A stretch of 64,000 bases of DNA from an uncultured Aquimarina sp. (GCF_947492965.1 NZ_CANLOZ010000002.1:1-64000), one strand, 5' to 3'; counted from the first letter of the stretch, positions 44,754 through 53,747 are shown. Numbers and translations are program-made. Notes: generated by a model from the sequence alone, not told the origin.

Positions 44754-44811
44754 TCTAACTTTATCAAAAAAGTTTAAACAAAATATAATTTTTATCATTA
44801 ACCATAATAAT

Positions 44812-45261
44812 ATGACATCATTAAAAGCAGGAGATAAAGCTCCAAATTTCTCGGCATTAGATCAGGATGGTAATACCATTAGTTTAGAAGATTATAAAGG
44901 AAAAAAACTTGTGGTTTTTTTCTACCCCAAAGCGAGCACACCAGGTTGTACTGCTGAAGCATGCAATCTGAAAGACAATTACCAAACATTTCAATCTCAA
45001 GGGTATGAGATTCTTGGAGTAAGTGCTGATAGCGCAAAGAGACAACAAAATTTCAAAAACAAATATGAACTACCTTATCCTCTATTAGCGGATGAAGATA
45101 AAAAGGTTATTGAAGCTTTTGGTGTTTGGGGACCTAAAAAATTTATGGGTAAAGAATATGATGGTATCCATCGTACTACTTTTGTTATTGATGAAAATGG
45201 AATATTATCTGAAGTAATTACAAAAGTAAAAACCAAAGAACACGCTGCACAGATTTTATAA
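44812..45261 (+). CDS. bcp: Thioredoxin-dependent thiol peroxidase (Bcp/PrxQ)
   Basis: A 149-aa cytosolic peroxiredoxin. The motif KASTPGCTAEAC has the peroxidatic cysteine at 46 and the resolving cysteine at 51, the alpha-helical resolving type. The downstream GVSADS, ADEDKKVIEAFGVWGPKKF and HRTTFVIDENG blocks are standard. It detoxifies peroxides with electrons from thioredoxin. A hairpin terminator follows. Confidence 0.94.
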   Translation: MTSLKAGDKAPNFSALDQDGNTISLEDYKGKKLVVFFYPKASTPGCTAEACNLKDNYQTFQSQGYEILGVSADSAKRQQNFKNKYELPYPLLADEDKKVIEAFGVWGPKKFMGKEYDGIHRTTFVIDENGILSEVITKVKTKEHAAQIL

Positions 45262-45293
45262 ACTAGATTTAAACTAGACAATACATAATTTTT

Positions 45294-45328
45294 AAAAGCC
45301 ATATGTTTCAGACATATGGCTTTTTTCT
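45294..45328 (+). terminator. Terminator after bcp
   Basis: AGCCATATGT / ACATATGGCT stem, loop TTCAG, followed by six T. The same stem recurs after the next gene at 47618-47640. Confidence 0.85.
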
Positions 45329-45487
45329 ATTTTTAGATCGAAAAAAGCTACCAAATCATTAAAAAAACACTTACTAGTTAACTCATAACGAATTCTATTT
45401 CTTTTCTAACATTTTATTGGAGTAGAAATATTTTTGGATCATGATTTTATCACCCAAAGTTAATTATTGAGAAAAAAATTAAAACCT

Positions 45488-47602
45488 ATGAAAAGAACTT
45501 CACTCACTCTAATTATTATTTTTTATTGTATTAATATTTATGCACAAACATCTAATTCCTTAATAAATAAATCCACTGTATTATTTACACAAGAATCAGC
45601 AGCTACTCCTTTTAATTATGATCAATATAAAGCTGATGGCATTTTTTGGGGATTTATGCCAAATGCTAGTATTGAGTCTGATGCTGCTATGAATCAATGG
45701 GTTTCAAAAGTCGAAAATCGTACTTCAAACGGTAAGTATTATTTCGGTAGAGGAGAATTTGATTGGGGATGGAAATGGATGATTGATTTTATGGATGATC
45801 CAGAATCGTATTGGGCAAAAGATCTTAATGGTAATAATATTCATTGGGGAAATGCTGCCGATAATGGAGGTACATATAATGGCCAGATACATAGTTGGAT
45901 GAGTCATCAGGGACCTGATTTTTTAGAATGGTTAAAGTATCAGGTAGATAGAATGACTTTAGCACCTGTAACACATATGATGTTTGATTCACAAACATCT
46001 GCTACCAGAACTTTACATTGGTTAGGAGGAGATTTTTCTGTGCATTCGATGAATGGTTTTAGAGCATATATGAAAGATAAGTACACCACTCAGCAGCTTA
46101 TGGATCAAGGGATTAATAATATTGATAATTTCAATTATCGTCAGTTTTTAATTAACAGAGGATTCACGCTTCAAACTTATAGAAATCGAGCAAATAGTAT
46201 CAATGGCAATATTCCGTTATACAAAGACTTCGTTTATTTCCAACGTCAATCCCTAAATGATACAATGGAAGAGCTATTTGATTATATAGATACAATTAGA
46301 CCTGGTATCGATATTGGAGCAACTACAAACGTAGTGGAACCTAGAGGGTTTGTTTTCTCCGATCGATTAACATATCTAGCAGGAGAATATGGTCATCCTC
46401 ATGATCCGGCGACAAGTCCCTCTACAGAGCCACTATTACATTATAAAGCTGCTGAAGCTCTTGATAAAACTTTGATATATTTTCCATATCCAGATGCATT
46501 TCAGGCGTTGTATAATAGAAATTCTCCTAGACAAGCCCGAGCATGGATTGCACAAGCATATGCAACAGGTTCTATTTTTACAATTCCAGGTAGAGTATGG
46601 ATAGGAGGAAGCAATACTTGGGATACTGGTTGGGAAAATTTTGCAGATTTATACGCATTTGTTCATGATCATAGTGATTTATTTGATGATTATCAGGCAG
46701 TGTCGAACGTAGCTCTTGCGTATTCTGTATACGCTTCTTTATTAGAAGGCGGAATGTCCGGCAGTTCGAATGCTCGTCAAACACTTGATTATTTAGTAAC
46801 AAGAAATATTTCATTTGATCTAAAAATATTCGGGGATCCTGATCAACCTATAAGTCCTTCTGCTTCAGAATTATCGCAATATGATGTGGTAGTACATGAT
46901 AGTGATATTCAATATTTAACGACAGAGCAAAATTCAACTATTAATTCTAGTGGTACTAATATAGTTTCTATGAATAATTCAGGAGATATACTTGGACTTA
47001 CTTCATGGAAAATTAATGTTTTAAGTAATAATCAGTGGGTCAATTATTTAATTTCTGCCTTGCCAAGAAAGTCTTCTAATGATCCTGATGCGCCTTATGT
47101 GTTGCATTTAGTCAACAGAAAATATGATGCTTCTAATGATGCTGCTCAAGCCCATAATGATATTTCTGTGCAAATTCCATCTGCTGTTTTCCCAAATGCT
47201 ATTGTAGGAGCAAAACTTCATATTCCTGGTAAGCAATCTGTGGATCTTTCTGTACAAACAGATAATTCTGGAAATATCACTTTAGATATCGGTACTTTTG
47301 ATTCATGTTGGGGTGTGGTAGAATTGGTTCATGATAATACTCTATCTAATGAGGATATTGAGTTTAATGAGGAAATAGTTTCCTTTTATCCAAATCCAGC
47401 AAATACTTCTATTTATATTAAAAATTTCAGTTCCTTAGATATTTCATCCGTAGATATTTATGATATGCAAGGAAAGAAAATAATCAGTAAAAAATTAGAA
47501 TCAAGGGAAATAGACGTGTCTTCTTTAACAAAAGGTGTCTATTTGTTAAAAATAAAGAATAATTCAGGTGATAGGGTGGTTAAAAAATTAATTAAAAATT
47601 AA
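45488..47602 (+). CDS. T9SS-exported putative glycoside hydrolase-like protein
   Basis: A 704-aa exported protein with signal peptide MKRTSLTLIIIFYCINIYAQ and a C-terminal T9SS type A sorting tail (about the last 80 residues; YPNPANTSIYI, then GVYLLKIKN..VVKKLIKN). The 570-residue middle looks like a TIM-barrel carbohydrate enzyme: FWGFMPNASIESD, HMMFDSQTS, FRAYMKDKYTTQQLMDQGI and GATTNVVEPRGF..YLAGEYGH resemble GH42- or GH10-like putative glycosidases. I cannot name the family or the catalytic residues. An upstream TTG at 45467 is possible, but the ATG at 45488 opens the signal peptide. Confidence 0.65.
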   Translation: MKRTSLTLIIIFYCINIYAQTSNSLINKSTVLFTQESAATPFNYDQYKADGIFWGFMPNASIESDAAMNQWVSKVENRTSNGKYYFGRGEFDWGWKWMIDFMDDPESYWAKDLNGNNIHWGNAADNGGTYNGQIHSWMSHQGPDFLEWLKYQVDRMTLAPVTHMMFDSQTSATRTLHWLGGDFSVHSMNGFRAYMKDKYTTQQLMDQGINNIDNFNYRQFLINRGFTLQTYRNRANSINGNIPLYKDFVYFQRQSLNDTMEELFDYIDTIRPGIDIGATTNVVEPRGFVFSDRLTYLAGEYGHPHDPATSPSTEPLLHYKAAEALDKTLIYFPYPDAFQALYNRNSPRQARAWIAQAYATGSIFTIPGRVWIGGSNTWDTGWENFADLYAFVHDHSDLFDDYQAVSNVALAYSVYASLLEGGMSGSSNARQTLDYLVTRNISFDLKIFGDPDQPISPSASELSQYDVVVHDSDIQYLTTEQNSTINSSGTNIVSMNNSGDILGLTSWKINVLSNNQWVNYLISALPRKSSNDPDAPYVLHLVNRKYDASNDAAQAHNDISVQIPSAVFPNAIVGAKLHIPGKQSVDLSVQTDNSGNITLDIGTFDSCWGVVELVHDNTLSNEDIEFNEEIVSFYPNPANTSIYIKNFSSLDISSVDIYDMQGKKIISKKLESREIDVSSLTKGVYLLKIKNNSGDRVVKKLIKN

Positions 47603-47615
47603 CCTTTACAACTTC

Positions 47616-47645
47616 GAGCCATATGTACTAGACATATGGCTTTCT
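47616..47645 (+). terminator. Hairpin after the T9SS protein gene
   Basis: GCCATATGT / ACATATGGC stem, loop ACTAG, then TTTCTTTG. Apart from the loop the stem is identical to the one after bcp. Confidence 0.7.
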
Positions 47646-47849
47646 TTGTTCTAGAAGCGTCAATGTTCCAAGGATCTCCTCGCCAGTAAAACATAAACAG
47701 TTTGAAAACGAGAGAAGTTATTTGAATATTCTTTGAATGTTCTGTGAACTTTATTGATGAGATTTCTATAGATTCCATTATAAAGTGATGAATATTTAAA
47801 GTCTAAAAACATTTTCCTATCGAATTATCATCAACTTGCTCTGGCGGAT

Positions 47850-48278
47850 CTACATGCCTAAAGTTGGTAAATGTTTTACAGAATGATATTGTAAGGCAGC
47901 CATTATACAGCTTTTGAGCTCTGGTTCAGGAATTTTAAAATCTAAAGGAAAAACAATGGCTCTATTTCCTTCAAACTGAAAAGTGTCTTTATAAACTACT
48001 CTAAAGGTGGTAACTAGTTTGCTAGTGCATTGAAAATACATTGCATATTGATCAGGTGCGCCTTTTTTCCAATCTATTCTGATGGTACTTCCTTTCTTGG
48101 TTAAGAAGCTTGGTTCTCCCCATTTTAGGGTTTCTTCTATATTAGATATTCCTTCTATTTCTTTTGCGGTCTTAATTATCAAGTTTCTAAGATCCATAAT
48201 TTTTGGGTGAATATGATTGGGATATGAATCATACACCGATTGTACTTTTGGATTTACTTGGATATTAAATGCGGCCAT
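47850..48278 (-). CDS. DUF1801 domain-containing protein
   Basis: A 142-aa cytosolic protein with the DUF1801 pattern: LRNLIIKTAKEI..IEETLKWGEPSFL, then GSTIRIDWKK and YAMYFQCTSKLV. These single-domain proteins (YdhG-like) are common in Bacteroidota and their biochemical role is unknown. It is transcribed alone on the minus strand, between two plus-strand units. Confidence 0.88.
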   Translation of the reverse strand: MAAFNIQVNPKVQSVYDSYPNHIHPKIMDLRNLIIKTAKEIEGISNIEETLKWGEPSFLTKKGSTIRIDWKKGAPDQYAMYFQCTSKLVTTFRVVYKDTFQFEGNRAIVFPLDFKIPEPELKSCIMAALQYHSVKHLPTLGM

Positions 48279-48458
48279 TTGTTTATAAACCTGTCTTATG
48301 TTTTAGAGGCTCTAAGTTATGTAAATAATTATTTCATTCTTATAATACTTTCTAAGAATTTGAATGTGATAATCGCGCTAGTTTTACCTGTGTTATCATC
48401 TGTGATTTTCAAAATTCAAATAAATTTAGTATTATTGTGATATCAAAATAATATCATT

Positions 48459-49313
48459 ATGAATAAAGAGACTAAAATTAAGGCAACGAATGGATATGTA
48501 ATGCTTATAGTACTGCTAGTATTTATTGTAGGTACGATAGTAGGTTTGGTAACAATGGATAATCCATTATTTTTAATCTTTATAATACCGATTATATTGA
48601 TAGCTAAAGGTTTTTTTATAGTGAATCCAAATAGTTCTAAAGTGTTGGTGTTGTTTGGAGCTTATAAAGGAACCGTTAGAGATAATGGTTTCTTTTGGGC
48701 AAATCCTTTTTTTAGTCGTCAGAAAATTTCATTAAGAGCTAGAAACTTTGATAGTGAACGTGTAAAGGTGAATGATAAAATCGGAAACCCCATCATGATC
48801 AATGTAATTTTGGTCTGGCAGGTTGCAGATACTTATAAATCAGCTTTTGATGTGGATAATTATGAAGAGTTTGTAAAGGTTCAAACCGATGCTGCTGTTC
48901 GTAAATTGGCAGGATCCTATCCATATGATAATTTCGATGATGAGCAAGCTGAATTTACACTTAGATCGGGTATGGATGAAGTAAATGAAGCTTTAGAAAA
49001 CGAAGTTACCGAACGTTTAGCAATTGCAGGTATAAAAGTGATGGAAGCTAGAATTGGATATTTAGCATATGCACCAGAGATTGCAAGTTCTATGTTAAAA
49101 AGACAACAAGCTGTTGCTATTGTAGCAGCTAGAAAGAAAATAGTAGAAGGAGCGGTAGGTATGGTAGAAGATGCGTTGCAAAAATTGTCTACGGATAACA
49201 TCATAGACTTTGATGATGATAAAAAAGCTTCTATGGTAAGTAATTTAATGGTAGTTTTATGCGGTGATAAAGAAGTTGTTCCGGTAGTAAATGCTGGAAC
49301 TCTAAATTCTTAA
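48459..49313 (+). CDS. SPFH/band 7 domain membrane protein
   Basis: A 284-aa inner-membrane protein. Two hydrophobic N-terminal segments (about 13-30 and 36-51) precede an SPFH domain (about 52-230; FIVNPNSSKVLVLFGAYKGTVRDNGFFWANPF, KVNDKIGNPIMINVILVWQV) and a helical, Ala-rich region (AVAIVAARKKIVEGAVGMVEDAL). SPFH proteins form oligomeric cages in membranes. It is coupled to a GTG-start ribbon-helix-helix gene two bases after its stop. Confidence 0.9.
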   Translation: MNKETKIKATNGYVMLIVLLVFIVGTIVGLVTMDNPLFLIFIIPIILIAKGFFIVNPNSSKVLVLFGAYKGTVRDNGFFWANPFFSRQKISLRARNFDSERVKVNDKIGNPIMINVILVWQVADTYKSAFDVDNYEEFVKVQTDAAVRKLAGSYPYDNFDDEQAEFTLRSGMDEVNEALENEVTERLAIAGIKVMEARIGYLAYAPEIASSMLKRQQAVAIVAARKKIVEGAVGMVEDALQKLSTDNIIDFDDDKKASMVSNLMVVLCGDKEVVPVVNAGTLNS

Positions 49314-49315
49314 TT

Positions 49316-49495
49316 GTGAGTAAAAGAAAATCATTCGTACTAAGAATAGACCCAGAAATGTTTAAGCAGATCGAAAAATGGGCAGATGATGAATTTCGTA
49401 GTGTGAACGGACAGATAGAATGGATGATCAATAAAAGCTTAAAAGAGGCTAAAAGACTACCCAAAAAACGAAAAGATGAAAGTGATGATTCTTAA
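49316..49495 (+). CDS. Arc-type ribbon-helix-helix small protein, 59 aa
   Basis: A 59-aa frame with GTG start two bases after the SPFH stop. The sequence SKRKSFVLRIDPEMFKQIEKWADDEFRSVNGQIEWMINKSL has the beta strand and two helices of Arc/MetJ-like DNA-binding proteins, followed by a Lys/Asp-rich tail. The pairing of SPFH with an Arc-like small gene recurs in Bacteroidota. Its stop overlaps the stop of the convergent minus-strand gene by 4 bases. It may regulate the SPFH gene or bind DNA at the membrane complex. Confidence 0.8.
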   Translation: MSKRKSFVLRIDPEMFKQIEKWADDEFRSVNGQIEWMINKSLKEAKRLPKKRKDESDDS

Positions 49496-50031
49496 TGAGT
49501 TGTCACTTTTCGTTTTTTCATTAGGCTAAACGAACTAAGTCTAAATTTATCTTGATTTGTAATTTTACAACGTTTTAAAAAATTGTCATAATCTTCATCT
49601 TCATTTTCTTCAAGATGAAACCCAAGCACAACGCCACTTTGTAATTCGATATTTACTGCAGATTCTACAATATGACATTTCTTTTTATGGAAGTCTATAT
49701 GAGCTTTATTCAATTCAGAAATTACATTTGAAAGGTTTAATTTATCAAGATTTCCCATAAACCATTTCTTTAATTCTAAAGAATTTCCTCCATCTAGATC
49801 ATCTATATAATCTGAGAAAATTAAGAACAACTCATCTTTGTTAAAGTGTAGTTCTATGTTTCCATACCTCCAAATTGGATCTCTATAAATATCAGGGTTT
49901 TCATCAAACCCATCTGGATCTGGAAAATTATGTATGATCCATTCTTTAGTCTTTCCTAATTTTAGAAAATCAAATTTTCCTGTTTTAAAAAAAATCTCGA
50001 AATCAATTATTATTTTGTCCTTTAGCTTCAT
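49492..50031 (-). CDS. Cytosolic protein of unknown function
   Basis: A 179-aa protein without signal peptide. It has a Trp/Asp-rich core (GKTKEWIIHNFPDPDGFDENPDIYRDPIWRYGNIELHF) and a following FNKDELFLIFSDYIDDL segment. Small proteins of this look are common as isolated genes or as immunity-type proteins, but I have no firm family. Its ATG overlaps the stop of the upstream gene by four bases (ATGA), so the two are probably co-translated. Confidence 0.65.
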   Translation of the reverse strand: MKLKDKIIIDFEIFFKTGKFDFLKLGKTKEWIIHNFPDPDGFDENPDIYRDPIWRYGNIELHFNKDELFLIFSDYIDDLDGGNSLELKKWFMGNLDKLNLSNVISELNKAHIDFHKKKCHIVESAVNIELQSGVVLGFHLEENEDEDYDNFLKRCKITNQDKFRLSSFSLMKKRKVTTH

Positions 50032-50471
50032 AATTGAATGCTATTTTTTTTAAATATTCTTAATCTTTTGATCCAAAATATTTTAGAGTTGAAAAATTGA
50101 AGGCATGTTTTGATAACTCGGTCTGTTTTGTCTCTTGGTGATTTTGATATAAATCTTGCCTTAGAGTTATTAAAATCTAAAGAATATTTTTCGTTTATGT
50201 CCTTTTTTTTATCTGCAAAAAAATGAACTACATTTTTTTCTATTTTCCATGTGCCTTTTCCGTAGATATTTACCTCGTTAGGAATTCCTTGAGAATTATT
50301 GGAATAAGAATGAAAGAAAAAGGTTCCATCTTCTTTCAGAGACAGCTTATATTCTATATGATGCTTTTCTTGTTTACCCAGAGTAATTATGTAATCTCCA
50401 ACCACTTGATTTGTTTGTGCTAGTGATATAATGCTCAACAACAATAAAGACAATGTAATAATGGTTTTCAT
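50028..50471 (-). CDS. Small exported protein of unknown function
   Basis: A 147-aa protein with signal peptide MKTIITLSLLLLSIISLAQ. The body is beta-rich with a lipocalin-like feel: YIITLGKQEKHHIEYKLSLKEDGTFFF, GKGTWKIEKNVVHFFADKK. The C-terminal end is unusually basic and Phe-rich (FFNSKIFWIKRLRIFKKN), as if read through into another frame. It is translationally coupled to the next gene. Function unknown. Confidence 0.6.
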   Translation of the reverse strand: MKTIITLSLLLLSIISLAQTNQVVGDYIITLGKQEKHHIEYKLSLKEDGTFFFHSYSNNSQGIPNEVNIYGKGTWKIEKNVVHFFADKKKDINEKYSLDFNNSKARFISKSPRDKTDRVIKTCLQFFNSKIFWIKRLRIFKKNSIQL

Positions 50472-50518
50472 CTTTTTTTAATTTTTTTCGATGCTTTGAT
50501 TTTAATAGTTCTTTCAAA

Positions 50519-51046
50519 TTAAAAACTAAATTCTAGAACAACAATTCGCTTATGAAAATAATTGTTGAAATTTGGATTAGAGTTCAAAATTCCATTAACA
50601 AATAATTCATTTTGCATCATACCAACTGCCTTTCGTTTTTCTCTATATACTTTTATCAAAGGGTCTGGTTTTTTAATACTAAATAGAGCCTGAATGTATT
50701 TTCCGGTAGTGTTAACTGTTAAGCCTGAATCGGAGGCTTTGCTATAAATATCATCCCACAATCCACTTTTATGAAATTCTAAATTTGTTTTATCAGATTT
50801 AAAATTAAACTTTTCTGGATGAGTAGGTGGTTTAGAAATTAAGTCCTTTAAATACTGTGTGTAACCTTTTTCAGTGGATAACTTTGGATAAATCTTTTTT
50901 AGATTCTTTTCGAAATCAGAAACTAATAAATCCAGAGCTTTGGTTTCTTTAGCTCCCAGGACTTTTTCAAATTCTACAATATTCTCTTTGTTTTGGGAAC
51001 AACTTAAGGTTACAATAGAAATAAGAATAAAAATGTAGTTTTTCAT
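50519..51046 (-). CDS. Putative lipoprotein of unknown function
   Basis: A 175-aa protein with lipobox MKNYIFILISIVTLSCS (Cys16). The body is helix-rich and Lys-rich (KALDLLVSDFEKNLKKIYPKL, YTQYLKDLI). No family recognised. It is one of a run of same-strand small genes between 49.5 and 53.7 kb; there is an attC-like element just upstream of it. Confidence 0.7.
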   Translation of the reverse strand: MKNYIFILISIVTLSCSQNKENIVEFEKVLGAKETKALDLLVSDFEKNLKKIYPKLSTEKGYTQYLKDLISKPPTHPEKFNFKSDKTNLEFHKSGLWDDIYSKASDSGLTVNTTGKYIQALFSIKKPDPLIKVYREKRKAVGMMQNELFVNGILNSNPNFNNYFHKRIVVLEFSF

Positions 51047-51057
51047 GTAGAGTATAT

Positions 51058-51113
51058 CGTTGCTAGTATGTTGCGTCTGCCTTGCTAAGGCCGCATATGC
51101 AATATATAATGTG
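51058..51113 (-). repeat. attC-like imperfect inverted repeat
   Basis: Contains the nested hairpin TGCG-TCT-GCCTT-GCT-AAGGC-CGCA (51072-51095) and outer arms TATGTTGC / GCAATATA. It abuts the stop of the 51114 gene. This resembles structured elements that separate small genes in Bacteroidota genomes and cassette recombination sites. Confidence 0.4.
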
Positions 51114-51821
51114 TTATGGTATGTTTTTTATTTCGTTTAATTTTCCTTCTTTAAAAACAAATTGAATACAGTCACCTCCAATTAAGTCAGTACAGTATTC
51201 AATTGTATCCGTCATTTTGATCAATTCAGGACTTATTTTAATTGAATTTTCAGAAGACCATTTTTCTTTTGATATTCCAATTGTCTCTGGAAATTCAATA
51301 CCACCTCCAACAAATGATAGTTTATTTTTATTATTCTTGTAAAGTATCATATCAAAGCCATATTTCAGTCCAATCTTTTGTAATTCTTTATTACTGAACA
51401 TTTGGTAAGGTAAACCTTGTTTATCGTAATGCTCAGAATACTCGTCTGTTTTAGTAGCGGAAATGACTTTGTATTGATCTGAGATGTTAAAAGTCATATC
51501 ATAAATTACTAGAGAATCAATAACTTTTGTTTTAGTATAAAATTTAGACATCCCTTTAAATTGATGAGCAACTTTATATTTGAAATCAAGTCCATTTATA
51601 ATCTCTAATTTACTCCAACTAATAGGTTGATATGCGCCAGAATCTTTCAACCAATCTTTAGTGATAAAATACTTAATAGAAACTTTGGCCTTGTTTAGAT
51701 TTTCTAAATCCAAACCTTCATTTTGTTCACTTAAGTCTGGTTTAGCGAGATCTTTCTTTTTACTTTGATTTTTACAGGAGATTATAAGTGTCAATATTAA
51801 TAATATTTTAAATGTTTTCAT
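51114..51821 (-). CDS. Putative lipoprotein of unknown function
   Basis: A 235-aa protein with lipobox MKTFKILLILTLIISCKN (Cys16). A Lys/Asp-rich linker precedes a beta-rich domain (KVSIKYFITKDWLKDSG..SWSKLEIING, SLVIYDMTFNISDQYKVISATK). A late Cys pair is present (EYCTDLIGGDCIQFVF). It lies between the attC-like element and a TAACGTTATTATAAC sequence at 51836-51850, so it could be a single mobile unit. Function unknown. Confidence 0.68.
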   Translation of the reverse strand: MKTFKILLILTLIISCKNQSKKKDLAKPDLSEQNEGLDLENLNKAKVSIKYFITKDWLKDSGAYQPISWSKLEIINGLDFKYKVAHQFKGMSKFYTKTKVIDSLVIYDMTFNISDQYKVISATKTDEYSEHYDKQGLPYQMFSNKELQKIGLKYGFDMILYKNNKNKLSFVGGGIEFPETIGISKEKWSSENSIKISPELIKMTDTIEYCTDLIGGDCIQFVFKEGKLNEIKNIP

Positions 51822-51938
51822 TTAGTAATTTACTCTAACGTTATTATAACTATCATTGTGCACTTAATTGTTATACTTATTGTTCAATTTTATCCTTATA
51901 CTTGATGCTTTAGAGGTTCAATAGTATTTAAGAATTTT

Positions 51939-52262
51939 TCATCTTTTTCTCTTCGGTTTTGGCTCAGGTAGTTCTTTAATGGTAATACTCACTAGTTCGC
52001 TTAACCAATCAGAATCCTCTATTTTTTCTTCGATCAAGAAACTTGGTTTGGCTCCAGGATAGGGAGGAGCCTCCACGATATTTCCAATAAAATCTCTTCC
52101 TGATGTAGTAGGTTTTATAAATAGTTTATTATCACAAATAAGACCAAACATTTTACCGTCAGCATATACTCCATATTCTCCAAACATCTTTTTTGCAATT
52201 ATTTCTCCAGTATTTTTGATTTGTCCTACTACAAAATCTACAAAGTTTTGATCAGAAGCCAT
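51939..52262 (-). CDS. TfoX/Sxy family protein (N-terminal domain)
   Basis: A 107-aa protein with the TfoX N-terminal pattern: KKMFGEYGVYADGKMFGLICDNKLFIKPT, then PPYPGAKPSFLIEE. The C-terminal domain of full TfoX is absent, as in many Bacteroidota homologues. TfoX proteins control competence in some gammaproteobacteria; that role cannot be assumed here. It sits 3 bases from the esterase gene and is likely co-transcribed with it. Confidence 0.88.
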   Translation of the reverse strand: MASDQNFVDFVVGQIKNTGEIIAKKMFGEYGVYADGKMFGLICDNKLFIKPTTSGRDFIGNIVEAPPYPGAKPSFLIEEKIEDSDWLSELVSITIKELPEPKPKRKR

Positions 52263-52265
52263 TTT

Positions 52266-53090
52266 TTATTTTTTAGGTTTGAATATTTTTTCGAAAGCGT
52301 TATAAACTGCTAAATGTAATGCATCTCCATGATTTTGCTTTTCGAAAAATTCGTAATATAATTCGGTATTATCGTTCTGTAGTAACTTCAGTTTGTCATA
52401 TAATTCTTTAGCAACTCTTTTCATAATTTTCCCTTCTTCACCAACAGCAATATAAATTGATTTTTCAGAGTTATAAGGTGTAGGAACATATGTAAGTAAC
52501 GATTCATCATCCCACCATAAACTAGGACTTGTAATGATATAGTTGTCGAAAAGATTAGGTTTTTTAAATAAAATTTCTGTTGCCAAAAGTCCGCCTAAGG
52601 ATTGTCCTATGATAGTTTTAGTAGCAGTTGTCTTGTATTTTTTCTCTATGAAAGGTTGTAATTCTTTTTCAATAAAATTGATAAAATTTTCTGATCCACC
52701 TGTAGTAGGAAAATCCTCTTTGTCTTTTTTATTATTAGTAGGATAGGTAAAATCTCTTTTTCTATCTACATTGGCTATACCAACTACAATAGATTCTGGG
52801 ATCATGCGAATCCAGGAGAATGAACCAAATTGTACGAGACCTGATATATGAATAAAATCTTCATCTATAGAACCATCTAATAGATAAATTACAGGATATG
52901 TTTTTATAGAATCTTTAGAGTATTTATGAGGTACATAAATATTCAGTACTCTTTTTTCTTTTAGAATTTTTGATTCAAATTCGATTTTTTCTCCAATTGA
53001 AAGTGGAGTAGTAGTATGCTTATTTTGAGCTAAAACTATATTGCTAAGGAGGCAGCATATGAATGTTATAAAAATATTTTGAATCTTCAT
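52266..53090 (-). CDS. Exported alpha/beta-hydrolase (Fes/IroE-like esterase)
   Basis: A 274-aa exported protein (signal to about LSNIVLAQ) of the esterase-D/enterobactin-esterase-like family. The nucleophile elbow GQSLGG has Ser164. YPVIYLLDGS and TSPSLWWDDESLL are family blocks, and NHGDA near 254 holds the likely histidine. It may hydrolyse a siderophore or a periplasmic ester; there are no siderophore genes nearby. It is co-directional with TfoX and the HAD gene (7 bases upstream). Confidence 0.87.
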   Translation of the reverse strand: MKIQNIFITFICCLLSNIVLAQNKHTTTPLSIGEKIEFESKILKEKRVLNIYVPHKYSKDSIKTYPVIYLLDGSIDEDFIHISGLVQFGSFSWIRMIPESIVVGIANVDRKRDFTYPTNNKKDKEDFPTTGGSENFINFIEKELQPFIEKKYKTTATKTIIGQSLGGLLATEILFKKPNLFDNYIITSPSLWWDDESLLTYVPTPYNSEKSIYIAVGEEGKIMKRVAKELYDKLKLLQNDNTELYYEFFEKQNHGDALHLAVYNAFEKIFKPKK

Positions 53091-53097
53091 TTGTGCT

Positions 53098-53733
53098 TTA
53101 TTTCTGTAAATTGATGTAACTAGGTTTTAGGTGTTTTCTTATTTCATTTAGGTTTTTTATTTCATATTTATTTGAAATCTCAGTATTTCGATTAATTTTT
53201 AAGTAATTCCACTTCATGTTTTTAGCACCTATGATATCAGACTTAAGCGAATCACCAATCATGAGTATTTCAGAAGCTTTGTTCTTTGTGATTTTTTCAA
53301 CCTCCTGAAAAATTTCTTTATTCGGTTTTAAAATACCATAATCACAGGAGAAAATTACCTTCTCAAAATATTGATTCAGATTGTTTGTGAAAAATGGTTC
53401 CTTGTATGGTGAGGCTAAATTGGAAATTAAAAATAACCTATAATCATTTTTTAGATCTTCGAGAACTCCAAAAGTCTCTTTGTACACATGTATTGAATTT
53501 AATTCTTGTTCAAGAATAGAAAAATTTTGACTATATAAAAAACTAAAATCCTCAGGTAACATATTTTTTAAGTTGCCAATATCGTTTTTCATTATACATT
53601 GGAGATATGCTGAAATCTTTAACCCAAAACCATTTTTTGACTTTTTAAAAAGCTGTAGAAAGAAATGATTTTGTTGTGTAATTTCGATCAAAGTATTGTA
53701 TAAATCAAAGACGATGATTTTGGTGTTATTCAT
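53098..53733 (-). CDS. HAD family hydrolase (subfamily IA)
   Basis: A 211-aa cytosolic haloacid-dehalogenase-fold phosphatase-like protein. Motif I is FDLYNTLIE (DxYxT, so the second Asp of the phosphatase DxDxT is a Tyr, as in dehalogenase-type members); motif II is near FLISNLA; motif IV is in MIGDSLKSDIIGAK, with SCDYGILKPNKEIF in between. The substrate is unknown. Confidence 0.85.
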   Translation of the reverse strand: MNNTKIIVFDLYNTLIEITQQNHFFLQLFKKSKNGFGLKISAYLQCIMKNDIGNLKNMLPEDFSFLYSQNFSILEQELNSIHVYKETFGVLEDLKNDYRLFLISNLASPYKEPFFTNNLNQYFEKVIFSCDYGILKPNKEIFQEVEKITKNKASEILMIGDSLKSDIIGAKNMKWNYLKINRNTEISNKYEIKNLNEIRKHLKPSYINLQK

Positions 53734-53747
53734 TTTTTTATTAGGTA

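Noticed and set aside
45294..47645. Paired inverted repeats as ends of an insertion sequence
   Set aside because: Each copy is itself a terminator hairpin with a T-rich end; there is no transposase between them.
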